A stretch of DNA of 64,000 bases from Sphingomonas xanthus (GTDB lineage: Bacteria > Pseudomonadota > Alphaproteobacteria > Sphingomonadales > Sphingomonadaceae): the NCBI RefSeq assembly GCF_007998985.1, contig NZ_CP041659.1:2163319-2227318 (forward strand), in the 5' to 3' direction. The translations under genes were made by a program, and so were the position numbers. The notes under the pieces were generated by a model. The model did not search any database. It was not told where the DNA came from and was given only the letters and a program-made list of their open reading frames with translations. Of this stretch, positions 1-7,878 are shown in pieces. Numbering within the stretch: position 1 is the first letter of the stretch; each line of letters opens with the position of its first letter.

Positions 1-1
1 C

Positions 2-1756
2 GATGTTCTCTATGTTGGGAAAGCCAAGGCGCTCAAGAACCGCGTGACGAATTACACGCAGGTAGCTCGCTTACCGAAGCGGCTGCAGAGAATGGTCGCA
101 CAAACGCGGTCCATGACGATCGTGACTACGCGCACCGAGGCGGAAGCTCTGCTGCTCGAGGCGCAGCTGATCAAGCGCTTCCGGCCGGCGTACAATGTCC
201 TGCTACGCGACGACAAAAGCTTTCCATTCATCCTGCTGCGTGAAGATCATGCCTTTCCGCAGGTGCGCAAGCATCGCGGGGCGCGGCGCGCCAAAGGGCA
301 ATATTTCGGGCCGTTCGCAAGCGCCGGTTCGGTCACCAGCACACTTAATGCGTTGCAGAAACTGTTCCTTCTAAGAAGCTGTTCAGACAGCTTTTTTTCT
401 AATCGTACGCGGCCTTGTCTATTGTACCAGATCAAGCGTTGCTCGGCTCCATGTGTCGGACGGATCAGTGAAGCCGAATATGCGGAATTGGTCGAGGACG
501 CGAAGCTGTTCCTGGCCGGTAAGTCGACCGGAGTGCAGGCGCGGCTTGGCAAGCAGATGGCCGAGGCGGCAGCCAGGCAGGATTTTGAGCTCGCGGCGGT
601 CTATCGGGACCGGTTGCGTGCGCTGACCTATGTCCAGGGCAGCCAAACGGTGCATAGCGAGGGGCTGGGTGACGGCGATATATTCGCGCTCGCATGCAAG
701 GCGGGCCAGATGTGCATCCAGGCATTCTTCATTCGCGGCGGCCAGAATTGGGGACATCGAAGCTTCTTCCCAGCGCATACGCAGGACGTGCCCGAGGACG
801 AAGTGCTGAGCGATTTCCTCATGCAGTTTTACGAGGAAGTGCCTCCGCCCAAGCGGATATTGCTCGATCGGGATCTGCCGGAAGCCGCGCTGATCGGCGA
901 GGCGCTGGCGGAGCGAGCGGGGAGCAAGGTCGAAATTGCACAGCCGCAGCGCGGCGCGCGGCGAAAGCTGATCGAGCAAGCGCGGCGCAATGCCGAGGAG
1001 GCGCTCGATCGGCGGCTGGCGGAATCGACTACCCAGGGAAAGCTGCTGCGCGAGTTGGCGGATGCGTTTGAATTACCCGAGCCGCCCAAGCGCATCGAGA
1101 TTTACGACAACAGCCATATCATGGGTGCTCATGCCACTGGAGCCATGGTGGTTGCCGGGCCCGAAGGCTTCCGCAAGAACGCCTATCGCAAGTTCAACAT
1201 TAGGTCATCGATTACACCCGGCGACGATTTTGGAATGATGCGGGAAGTGCTGGAGCGGCGCTTTGCCCGTCTTGAGAAGGAAGATCCGGACCGTGGTGGA
1301 GGTGAATGGCCTGATTTGCTGGTGATCGACGGCGGCAAGGGGCAATTGTCGGCAGTGCTAGAAATCATGGAAGAAATGGGCGTCCAGGACGTGCCTGTCG
1401 TCAGCGTCGCCAAGGGTCCGGACCGCAACGCCGGACGCGAGATCTTTCATATGCCGGGTGGCCGCGAAGTGAGTTTTCCTCCGAATTCGGGGCTGCTGTT
1501 CTTCCTCCAGCGGCTTCGCGACGAGGCGCACCGCTTCGCCATCGGGACCCACCGGCAGAAACGTGCCAAGAGCCTGACGACTTCGACCTTGGACGAGGTT
1601 CCCGGCATTGGTCCCAGCCGCAAGCGCGCGCTGCTGATGCACTTCGGGACAGCGCGTGCGGTAAAGGGCGCAGCGCTCGAGGATCTTGAGCGGGCACCGG
1701 GGATCAGCAAGGCGATGGCGCGCCAGATCCACGATTACTTCCATCCCGGCAGCTGA
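2..1756 (+). CDS. uvrC: UvrABC excinuclease subunit C (5'-truncated by window edge)
   Basis: UvrC makes both incisions in nucleotide excision repair, together with UvrB. The reading frame is open from base 2, where [15 protein letters not shown] is the end of the N-terminal GIY-YIG nuclease domain, so the true start lies outside the window and the GTG at 44 is internal. Next come a UVR (UvrB-binding) motif near [18 protein letters not shown], the RNase H-like endonuclease domain with its acidic and His residues ([19 protein letters not shown]), and C-terminal helix-hairpin-helix motifs ([22 protein letters not shown]). The TGA overlaps the recO ATG by one base (TGATG), which suggests co-translation. 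Identification is firm; only the first residues are missing. Confidence 0.97.
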   Translation, partial: DVLYVGKAKALKNRVTNYTQVARLPKRLQRMVAQTRSMTIVTTRTEAEALLLEAQLIKRFRPAYNVLLRDDKSFPFILLREDHAFPQVRKHRGARRAKGQYFGPFASAGSVTSTLNALQKLFLLRSCSDSFFSNRTRPCLLYQIKRCSAPCVGRISEAEYAELVEDAKLFLAGKSTGVQARLGKQMAEAAARQDFELAAVYRDRLRALTYVQGSQTVHSEGLGDGDIFALACKAGQMCIQAFFIRGGQNWGHRSFFPAHTQDVPEDEVLSDFLMQFYEEVPPPKRILLDRDLPEAALIGEALAERAGSKVEIAQPQRGARRKLIEQARRNAEEALDRRLAESTTQGKLLRELADAFELPEPPKRIEIYDNSHIMGAHATGAMVVAGPEGFRKNAYRKFNIRSSITPGDDFGMMREVLERRFARLEKEDPDRGGGEWPDLLVIDGGKGQLSAVLEIMEEMGVQDVPVVSVAKGPDRNAGREIFHMPGGREVSFPPNSGLLFFLQRLRDEAHRFAIGTHRQKRAKSLTTSTLDEVPGIGPSRKRALLMHFGTARAVKGAALEDLERAPGISKAMARQIHDYFHPGS

Positions 1757-2493
1757 TGCGGATCGTTACGCCGGCCATTGTCGTCGCCATGCGCCCGCAT
1801 GGCGAACACGGCGCAGTTGTGCGCTTGCTGACTCCAGAGCACGGGCTTCAGGCGGGCTATGTGCGAGGAGCGCGGGGGCGGCGGCTACGCCCGGTATTGA
1901 TCCCTGGGAACCTGGTCGAGGCGACACTAAGCGCGCGAACCGAGACACAACTCGCCCAGGCTATGGTCGAACCGGTGCGAAGCCGGGCGCCGCTGCTGCA
2001 GGAGCCGCTTCCAGCTGCGGCAATTGATTGGGTTTGCGCGCTAACGGCGACCGTTCTGCCGGAAGGACAACCCTATGCCACGCTATATCAGGCGCTCGAT
2101 GGCCTGATCGGCGCGATTGAGGCAGCGCCTGCCGCGAGCGGTTGGGGCAGCTCCCTGGTGAGGTATGAATTGCTACTGCTTGCCGAGCAGGGATTTGGTC
2201 TCGATCTCGGCCAATGTGCCGCAAGCGGCGCGACTGATCGGCTTGTTGCCGTCAGTCCACGGTCTGGAAGAGCGGTGAGCGCGGCAGAAGCGGCGCCATA
2301 TGCGGGAAAGCTGCTGCCGCTCCCGCCATTCCTCGTGGGGGGCGGTACTGCGGATTGGCCGGACATCCTCGATGGGCTGCGGCTGACCGGTCATTTCCTG
2401 AGCCGCGACCTGCTTGGTGACCGGGTCGCGCCAGTGGAGGCAGCGCGGGATCGGCTTATCGAACGCTTGCGTAGGGCTGCTGGAACGGCCTAG
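1756..2493 (+). CDS. recO: DNA repair protein RecO
   Basis: RecO works with RecR to load RecA onto SSB-coated single-stranded DNA (RecFOR gap repair). The 245-residue length is normal for the family. The N-terminus ([19 protein letters not shown], then [12 protein letters not shown]) matches the RecO OB-fold start. The helical C-terminal region contains the usual [18 protein letters not shown] segment. No four-cysteine zinc site is evident, as in many alphaproteobacterial RecO proteins. The ATG overlaps the uvrC stop, so the two repair genes probably share a transcript, and apaG follows after 8 bases. Confidence 0.93.
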   Translation: MRIVTPAIVVAMRPHGEHGAVVRLLTPEHGLQAGYVRGARGRRLRPVLIPGNLVEATLSARTETQLAQAMVEPVRSRAPLLQEPLPAAAIDWVCALTATVLPEGQPYATLYQALDGLIGAIEAAPAASGWGSSLVRYELLLLAEQGFGLDLGQCAASGATDRLVAVSPRSGRAVSAAEAAPYAGKLLPLPPFLVGGGTADWPDILDGLRLTGHFLSRDLLGDRVAPVEAARDRLIERLRRAAGTA

Positions 2494-2501
2494 CGTTAAC
2501 C

Positions 2502-2897
2502 ATGGCCGACACGCTTGCCCTATTATTTCCTGCTGAAGCCACCACCGGCGCCATTACGGTGCGCGTAGCGGTCAGCTATTTGGTCGAGCAGTCTGCTCCC
2601 GAACAGCAGCGTTGGTTCTGGTCCTATCACATCCGGGTTGAGAACAACGGCGAGAACCCAGTCCAGCTCCTCGCGCGTCATTGGAAAATTATCGATGGCC
2701 ATGGGAATGTCCACGAAGTCCGCGGGCAGGGCGTCGTCGGCGAGATGCCAGTCATCAAGCCGGGTGAGAGCTATGATTATGTGTCAGGGTGCCCTCTCGA
2801 CACGCCATCGGGCTCGATGAGTGGATTTTACCAGTTGGTGGACGACCAAGGGGACGCGATTGAAGCCGTCATTCCCAAGTTTGAACTGACGAGCTGA
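2502..2897 (+). CDS. apaG: ApaG/F-box-associated domain protein
   Basis: A small 131-residue ApaG (DUF525) protein with an immunoglobulin-like beta-sandwich fold; its molecular role in bacteria is not settled. Family hallmarks are visible: VAVSYLVEQSAPEQQRWFWSY, then YHIRVENNGENPVQLLARHW, then the glycine-rich GQGVVGEMPVIKPGESYDY and the C-terminal SGSMSGFYQLVDDQG. It starts 8 bases after recO and is probably the last gene of that operon. It ends 28 bases before the 3' end of a convergent pilin-like gene. Confidence 0.95.
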   Translation: MADTLALLFPAEATTGAITVRVAVSYLVEQSAPEQQRWFWSYHIRVENNGENPVQLLARHWKIIDGHGNVHEVRGQGVVGEMPVIKPGESYDYVSGCPLDTPSGSMSGFYQLVDDQGDAIEAVIPKFELTS

Positions 2898-2925
2898 ATA
2901 ACGAGGGCCGGGATGAGGCTAGTCT

Positions 2926-3312
2926 TCAGTCGGGAATGACGAGCAATCGTACCGGACCGGATGCATCGCTCCGATTTGACAATGCGTGCCTAATCCCAGC
3001 GCAATCTGCATGACCTGATGAAATTAGAGGGAAATCGGCACGACCGGGAACCTGCTGTGCCTTGCTGTTCGGATGTTCAATAGCCACTCGATAGCTGCCC
3101 ACGGGCATGTTTGAATGTAGGCACCCGACTGCATCGTCAGGGCTTGATGACGACACCATTTGTATCCTGACGGCGGGTGCAACGGAAACCCTGATGTTCA
3201 CAATTGCTTTGTCCGAGGCCCCTTGGCCAGCCTCGCCCAAGGCGGGGGCGGTCAGCAATGCTGCACCCGAAAACAGGACTACGCTCGAAAGTGTCCGGAT
3301 GCTTGCGATCAT
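2926..3312 (-). CDS. Secreted pilin-like protein, divergent from the pilus operon
   Basis: A 128-residue exported protein of unproven function. The reading frame extends upstream to 3387, but the ATG at 3312 has an AGGAG ribosome site about nine bases before it and opens a clear signal peptide (MIASIRTLSSVVLFSGAALL, cleavage likely after the Ala-rich stretch). The mature part resembles the two pilus subunits encoded divergently: VNIRVSVAPAVRI against VNINASVPARVRI, a Cys followed by a GSYRV strand against RGYNV, and a terminal VRLLVIPD against LTLLVAPE. I infer a third, diverged subunit of the same chaperone-usher pilus. It shares the 3313-3525 promoter region with the main operon. Confidence 0.7.
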   Translation of the reverse strand: MIASIRTLSSVVLFSGAALLTAPALGEAGQGASDKAIVNIRVSVAPAVRIQMVSSSSPDDAVGCLHSNMPVGSYRVAIEHPNSKAQQVPGRADFPLISSGHADCAGIRHALSNRSDASGPVRLLVIPD

Positions 3313-3379
3313 GAGTTTCACTCCTGGTGAAACACTCTGCCGCCGCAAGGCGTAGGATCCCCTAACTTTCCTTCCAGAA

Positions 3380-3396
3380 CGGACCATTGCCTAACT
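3380..3396. promoter_or_regulatory. Shared 17-base intergenic element, copy 1
   Basis: CGGACCATTGCCTAACT lies between the divergent pilin-like genes. A near-identical copy (16 of 17 bases) lies at 17825-17841, upstream of the MASE1 histidine kinase gene. The intergenic position of both copies suggests a promoter or operator element; the factor is unknown. Confidence 0.4.
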
Positions 3397-3483
3397 GCGA
3401 TGCGCAATCCGCATAGCATCATGGAAAGGCGTTTAATTCAAGATCGTTAGGCGAAAATTAACCGTCTCCTTCTACCGGAGGAA

Positions 3484-3498
3484 GGTCCGAAATGGACC
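3484..3498. promoter_or_regulatory. Perfect 15-bp palindrome before the pilus operon
   Basis: GGTCC-GAAAT-GGACC, 27 bases before the ATG of the first pilus subunit. Exactly the same 15 bases occur at 14801-14815, in front of a winged-helix regulator gene. The symmetry, exact duplication and promoter location point to a binding site for a dimeric regulator. Confidence 0.6.
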
Positions 3499-3525
3499 AT
3501 TTGTCTTGTAGAAAAGGAAACTGTG

Positions 3526-4071
3526 ATGTCCGCGACTATCAAACAGTGCGCTCTTGCGCTGTTGCTCGTCGGATCGTCCGGCGTCGCATATGCGTCGACG
3601 CAAGGCACGGCCGGAGCGACTTCGTCGGGAAGCGTCAACATTAATGCTTCAGTGCCCGCGCGGGTTCGGATTTCCAACCTGTCGGATGTCAATCTCAGCA
3701 ATGTGGATCCAATGGTGGACGCACTCAACGCTCAAAGCGTTTGCGTCTGGAGCAACACGTCTACTCGCGGCTACAATGTCACTGCGAGCGGAAGTGGGGC
3801 AGGAAACGCCTTCACGTTGAGCAGCGGCGCCCTCCCGGTTGTTCCCTATAGCGTCGAGTGGGCGGCCTCCGCCGGCCAGAGCACGGGTACTGGGCTCGCC
3901 ACGGGCGTTGCGCTTACCGGCCTGGTGTCGACGGCAACCTCGGCGGACTGTTCCTCCGGACCTGCCAACAGCGCCAGCCTTGTCGTGAAGATTGCTTCCC
4001 CTGAGCTGCAGGCCATGCCGGCCTCTACCAACTATACGGGGTCGCTGACTTTGCTCGTAGCGCCCGAGTAA
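3526..4071 (+). CDS. Chaperone-usher pilus subunit 1
   Basis: A 181-residue secreted protein. The ATG at 3526 is preferred over the in-frame GTG at 3523 because AAAAGGAAA sits at suitable spacing. A signal peptide (CALALLLVGSSGVAYAS) precedes a Ser/Thr/Gly-rich mature domain with two cysteines (SVCVWSN and ADCSSG), probably a disulfide. The protein ends in the alternating strand GSLTLLVAPE, typical of pilins that donate strands. It is similar to the next gene product (shared AQSVCVWSN, SGSGAG.AF.LSSG). With the usher and chaperone downstream it is inferred to be a structural subunit of a CS1/alpha-type or spore-coat-U-type pilus. It may be the major subunit, as the first gene. Confidence 0.75.
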   Translation: MSATIKQCALALLLVGSSGVAYASTQGTAGATSSGSVNINASVPARVRISNLSDVNLSNVDPMVDALNAQSVCVWSNTSTRGYNVTASGSGAGNAFTLSSGALPVVPYSVEWAASAGQSTGTGLATGVALTGLVSTATSADCSSGPANSASLVVKIASPELQAMPASTNYTGSLTLLVAPE

Positions 4072-4088
4072 CCGGGCTGCTGCCGGCC

Positions 4089-4622
4089 GTGCCAATGCAC
4101 CGATCTTGGATGCAACCTCTGCGCCATCAGAATGGCGTGGGGAGGCGTTTGGCTGCTGCAGCGTTATGCATTGCCGCCGCTGGCAGCTTGCTGCCCGCGG
4201 CGGCTCATGCCCAGCAGGTCAGGGTCACCTCGCTCACAGACGTGAACTTCGGCATGGTGAACAACCTCACGGTTGATGCCGTGCAAAGCCAGAGTGTCTG
4301 TGTTTGGGCTAACGGATCTGCTCGCGCCTACAGTGTCCGGGCGACGGGGTCGGGAGCGGGCGGAGCATTTGTCCTCTCCTCCGGGCCTGCTTCGATGGCG
4401 TATCAGGTGCGATGGAATGATGCCGCCGGAATGTCCAACGGCCAACAGCTGAACCCGGGCATTCCGCTGGGCGGACAAACCACCAATGCTCAGAACCAGC
4501 TTTGTACAAATGGGCCGCCGGCAACTGCCAGCCTGATCGTGGTGTTGCCCGCCACGTCTTTGATGACAGCCAGCCAGGGCGCCTATTCGGGGACGCTGAC
4601 GCTTTTAGTTGCGGTGGAATAA
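4089..4622 (+). CDS. Chaperone-usher pilus subunit 2
   Basis: A 177-residue secreted subunit. Start options are GTG 4089 or ATG 4095, two codons later. The signal region is long, with a basic N-terminus followed by AAAALCIAAAGSLLPAAAHA. The mature part starts QQVRVTSLTDVNFGMV and retains the cysteine pair (SVCVWANG, QLCTNG) and the C-terminal GTLTLLVAVE strand seen in subunit 1. The usher GTG follows the TAA with no gap, so translation is probably coupled. Whether it is a minor or tip subunit cannot be told from sequence. Confidence 0.72.
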   Translation: MPMHRSWMQPLRHQNGVGRRLAAAALCIAAAGSLLPAAAHAQQVRVTSLTDVNFGMVNNLTVDAVQSQSVCVWANGSARAYSVRATGSGAGGAFVLSSGPASMAYQVRWNDAAGMSNGQQLNPGIPLGGQTTNAQNQLCTNGPPATASLIVVLPATSLMTASQGAYSGTLTLLVAVE

Positions 4623-7079
4623 GTGCGCCCGCAGGGAATTTATCGCCAGGGCATCCGATTGGCAGCCGCGTTAACCATGTTGGGCGGCGCGGCGCAGCCG
4701 TCGATGGCAAAAGCGGAGTTTTCGCTTCTCGCCCAGGCCCCGGACGGATTTGATGATCTTGAAACGCCGCGCGAGGTCGCGGTCGAGGTCTTTTACGGCA
4801 ACCGTTCATTGGGACTTACCCGGGCGATTGTTCGCCCGGGCTTTCTCCGTTTCGTCGATCGTGACGAAGTTGCCGGATACCTCGCGAGCGTCGCGGATCG
4901 AGGTGCGATCGCGTCCAACTTGATCGGCGATCTGCCGACGAACGCCAGCCAGGCATGCTCAGCGATGAAAACAGCCGGCTGCGGCGTCCTGGATACCAAT
5001 GGCCTGGCGATCATTTACCGCGAAGACCAGCTTCGGGTGGACGTGTTCCTCGGACCGTCGGTGGCAAAGCAGGCCGCTGCCGTAACCCGCGAATATCTGG
5101 AACCAAGCTCGTCCGATCTCGCGTTGGTGAATTCTTTCGGGGGTTCGGTGGCGGGAAGCTTCAACGCCAGTCCCGACTATAATCTGCAATCTCGGACCCT
5201 GATTGGCTGGGGATCGCAGCGGGTGCGTGCCAATACGAGCGTCGCTTCTGGATCGGGGTTCATGGTCGATGACCTGGTGGTTGAAGTCGACCGGCCTGGC
5301 CAACGCATCTATTCCGGGCTCTTCTGGGCTCCCGGGACAACATTGATTGGACGGAGGCGCATCGTCGGCGCGGGGGTGGCGAGCCAGCTGGATACGCGGT
5401 TAGGCCACGAGAAACTCCGGGCTACTCCGATCAGCGTCTTCCTGCAGCAATCTGCCCAAGTTGATCTCTTGGTCGACGGCAGGCTGGCATGGTCGCAGCA
5501 GGTTGAGGCCGGGAACCAGCTGATCGACACAACTACATTACCCGACGGGACATATCCCGTCGTGGTCAGGGTTCGAGAACCGGGACGAGGGGTGCGGGAA
5601 GAGACACGCCTTATCACCAAGGACCGAGGTGTCGTTCCTCTCGGGGAAACGGCCTACCACGCCTATGCGGGTTGGCTTGCGCCGGTCGCTTACGGTCGGG
5701 CGCTCAGTCTGGGTGACGAACTCTTCTACCAGGTGGGTGCTGCTCGCCGCCTTGGGCAAAAGTCGGCGGTCGAGGCGACGGCGCTTGGAACATCGGAGAA
5801 GATCGTCGCGGACCTTGGTTTCGTTCATTTCTCGCGGTTGGCAAGGCTCAGGGTGGGGGTTTTGGCTTCGACTAGCGGGGAGCGCGGCGTCTCGCTGCAG
5901 ACGAACTCCACGTCAGGCGGGCCTGCACATTTCAGCCTGGACCTGCGCAAGGTGTGGGGAAGCCGGGACGGACCAATCATTCCGGGAGGCTCTAGCGGCT
6001 TCGGATTTTCTTCTGATTCCGCTCGTCCTTCACTTAGCCGCGGGACCAATCTGTTCCAGGTGAACGCGGCTTTCAGCTACCAGCTCAAGCGGGCAAATTT
6101 TCGCTTGTTTGCCAACTACTTCGACGGCGATGTTGGTAAAGCAGATTATGGAATTGGACCGAGCGTTGATTGGCTCGCGGTCCAACGCTCCCGATTTCAA
6201 CTGCGAGTGGAAGCGGATGCCCAAAAGAGCAGAAACGCAACGTCCTTCTATGCAGGGGTTAGGTTCCTGACCGTTGCAGGAAGTCTTTCGCTCAATGGTT
6301 CGGGCGGGGTTCGCTCGCGGTCGCGGGACAATGAAACGATTGTCAAAGCGGTCGGAAGTGCAGATGCCGAGCTGTCGGGGACGACATCGGGTGGCACCCG
6401 TTATACCCTCGGAGCGGGGATCGATCAGGGCACGGATTCGACTGGTTTGCGCGCCTCGAGCGCAGCATATTCGAACTACGGCAACCTAAGAGCCGATCTG
6501 CTGCATAGCTTTGGGCGATCAACGAACTATTCGCTCAGTGGTCACACCGGCGTCGTAGTTGGCTACGGAGCAAGAGTGGGCGGCCGTTCGGTTCAGGAAA
6601 GCGCTGTCGTCGTGAAACTCGATGCCAATCCGGATGCCGGCTTGTACGAGATCCTGGTGAACGAGCAGCCAAGTGGACGCGTCCATGGTGGTCAGGCGAC
6701 GACTTTGTTTCTTGCGCCATACCGTCAATATCAGCTCCGCCTCCGACCGGTCGCTGATGCGGCAACCAATTTTGACGCTTCGTCGAAGTCCGTCTCGCTC
6801 TTTCCCGGGACCGTTCACCACGCCAGATGGACCGCCGTGAGAACGGTAACGGCCTTCGGTCAGCTGATCGATCGAACGGGACAGCCGCTTGTCGGCGCGA
6901 ACATCCAGGGCAAATATGGGGTCGCTCAGACAGATGGGCTCGGATATTTTCAGCTGGATACAGCGCAACAGGACAGCATCGAGGTACGCACCTCGGCGGG
7001 TGTCACGTGCGAACTCCACCTCGATGGAAAACCATCACGTCATGGCCTGGCCTCAGTTGGGAAAGTGAGTTGTCAATGA
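4623..7079 (+). CDS. Outer-membrane pilus usher, CfaC/CooC/TcfC-like
   Basis: An 818-residue usher, the outer-membrane pore that assembles and secretes pilus subunits. It begins at GTG 4623 directly after the preceding TAA, with a signal-like N-terminus ending near QPSMAKAEF. The segment around residues 270-340 (LLVDGRLAWSQQVEAGNQL, LPDGTYPVVVRV, then EETRLITK) resembles the plug/E-set region of alpha-family (CS1, CFA/I) ushers. A long series of amphipathic strands follows, then C-terminal beta-sandwich domains with two Cys near the end. The length fits the family. The last four bases overlap the chaperone start (ATGA). An archaic Csu-type assignment is the main alternative. Confidence 0.85.
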   Translation: MRPQGIYRQGIRLAAALTMLGGAAQPSMAKAEFSLLAQAPDGFDDLETPREVAVEVFYGNRSLGLTRAIVRPGFLRFVDRDEVAGYLASVADRGAIASNLIGDLPTNASQACSAMKTAGCGVLDTNGLAIIYREDQLRVDVFLGPSVAKQAAAVTREYLEPSSSDLALVNSFGGSVAGSFNASPDYNLQSRTLIGWGSQRVRANTSVASGSGFMVDDLVVEVDRPGQRIYSGLFWAPGTTLIGRRRIVGAGVASQLDTRLGHEKLRATPISVFLQQSAQVDLLVDGRLAWSQQVEAGNQLIDTTTLPDGTYPVVVRVREPGRGVREETRLITKDRGVVPLGETAYHAYAGWLAPVAYGRALSLGDELFYQVGAARRLGQKSAVEATALGTSEKIVADLGFVHFSRLARLRVGVLASTSGERGVSLQTNSTSGGPAHFSLDLRKVWGSRDGPIIPGGSSGFGFSSDSARPSLSRGTNLFQVNAAFSYQLKRANFRLFANYFDGDVGKADYGIGPSVDWLAVQRSRFQLRVEADAQKSRNATSFYAGVRFLTVAGSLSLNGSGGVRSRSRDNETIVKAVGSADAELSGTTSGGTRYTLGAGIDQGTDSTGLRASSAAYSNYGNLRADLLHSFGRSTNYSLSGHTGVVVGYGARVGGRSVQESAVVVKLDANPDAGLYEILVNEQPSGRVHGGQATTLFLAPYRQYQLRLRPVADAATNFDASSKSVSLFPGTVHHARWTAVRTVTAFGQLIDRTGQPLVGANIQGKYGVAQTDGLGYFQLDTAQQDSIEVRTSAGVTCELHLDGKPSRHGLASVGKVSCQ

Positions 7080-7762
7080 GTTACCGATTCTTGTCGCTGG
7101 CGACGGCCGCTGTGTCTGTCGCGGCTTTTCCGCAAATCGCTGCTGCCGAGATCGTGCTTAGCCAGCTGGTACTGGATATTCCTGCAACTCGTCCCGCGCG
7201 TCAGGATATCGAGATTTGGAACAGTGGCAGCGAGCGGACTTATGTTTCCGTTACTCCGGCGGAGATGATTGAGCCGGGCACGGCAAAGGAAAGACGGCTT
7301 GAGCAACCGGACCCAGAAAAACTCGGCCTCCTGGTCTCGCCCGGAAGGCTGATTCTCGAGCCTGGTCAGCACAAGATCATCAGAGTTACGCCGCTTGATG
7401 ACGCTAGTGACCGTGAAAGGGTCTACCGGCTGACTATCCGACCTGAAGTCGGTGAGGTGACTGGAGACCAAACCGGCCTCAAGATCCTTGTGGGTTATGA
7501 CGTGCTTGCGCTCGTCCGCCCAGACCAACCCGTTCACCGGTTAACGGGCACGTGGGCGGGGTCTCAGCTGAAGATCCGAAATGACGGGAATACGAGCGTT
7601 GAACTCATCGGGGGGCGCAGCTGCACGGCACCTAACCAGTGCACCGATGTTCCTGGGAAACGGCTATACGCCGGCGCAGAGTGGAACGTTCCTGTTACCA
7701 CTAAGGCAGCGGTCGAGTTTCGTTACATGGCGAACGGCAAGACACAGACCGTCCGTTTCTAG
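7076..7762 (+). CDS. Periplasmic pilus chaperone
   Basis: A 228-residue PapD-like chaperone that escorts subunits to the usher. The ATG at 7076 overlaps the usher stop. A signal peptide (MSYRFLSLATAAVSVAAFPQ, cleaved near AAAEI) is followed by two Ig-like domains: domain 1 with the strand ARQDIEIWNSGSERTYVSVTP and LLVSPGRLILEPGQHKIIRV, the usual donor-strand G1 area, and domain 2 starting near VHRLTGTWAGSQLKIRNDGN. A Cys pair (RSCTAPNQC) in domain 2 may form a disulfide. It is the last gene of the pilus operon; a short inverted repeat, CCTCC-N5-GGAGG, follows at about 7790-7804. Confidence 0.85.
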   Translation: MSYRFLSLATAAVSVAAFPQIAAAEIVLSQLVLDIPATRPARQDIEIWNSGSERTYVSVTPAEMIEPGTAKERRLEQPDPEKLGLLVSPGRLILEPGQHKIIRVTPLDDASDRERVYRLTIRPEVGEVTGDQTGLKILVGYDVLALVRPDQPVHRLTGTWAGSQLKIRNDGNTSVELIGGRSCTAPNQCTDVPGKRLYAGAEWNVPVTTKAAVEFRYMANGKTQTVRF

Positions 7763-7878
7763 GCCGACCCTTTTACCAGGATAAATAACCTCCATTGTGG
7801 AGGATTTAGCAAGCGTTCCTAAGGCATTGCTAACTACATGAGTGGGGGCGGTCTCCTCGAGGCCATGGCCTTTGAGCC
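7763..7878. other. Intergenic region between the pilus operon and a GGDEF-EAL gene
   Basis: Contains CCTCCATTGTGGAGG, an inverted repeat without a T-run, then TTAGCAAGCG and GGCATTGCTAAC. TTAGCAAGCG recurs at about 31810-31819, upstream of the diguanylate cyclase gene on the other strand. AATAACCTCCA recurs in the leader of the winged-helix gene at about 14848. These are short matches and only suggestive of common regulation. Confidence 0.35.

Noticed and set aside
419-979. 186-codon frame opposite uvrC
   Set aside because: uvrC is unmistakable on the plus strand; the antisense frame is a high-G+C artefact.
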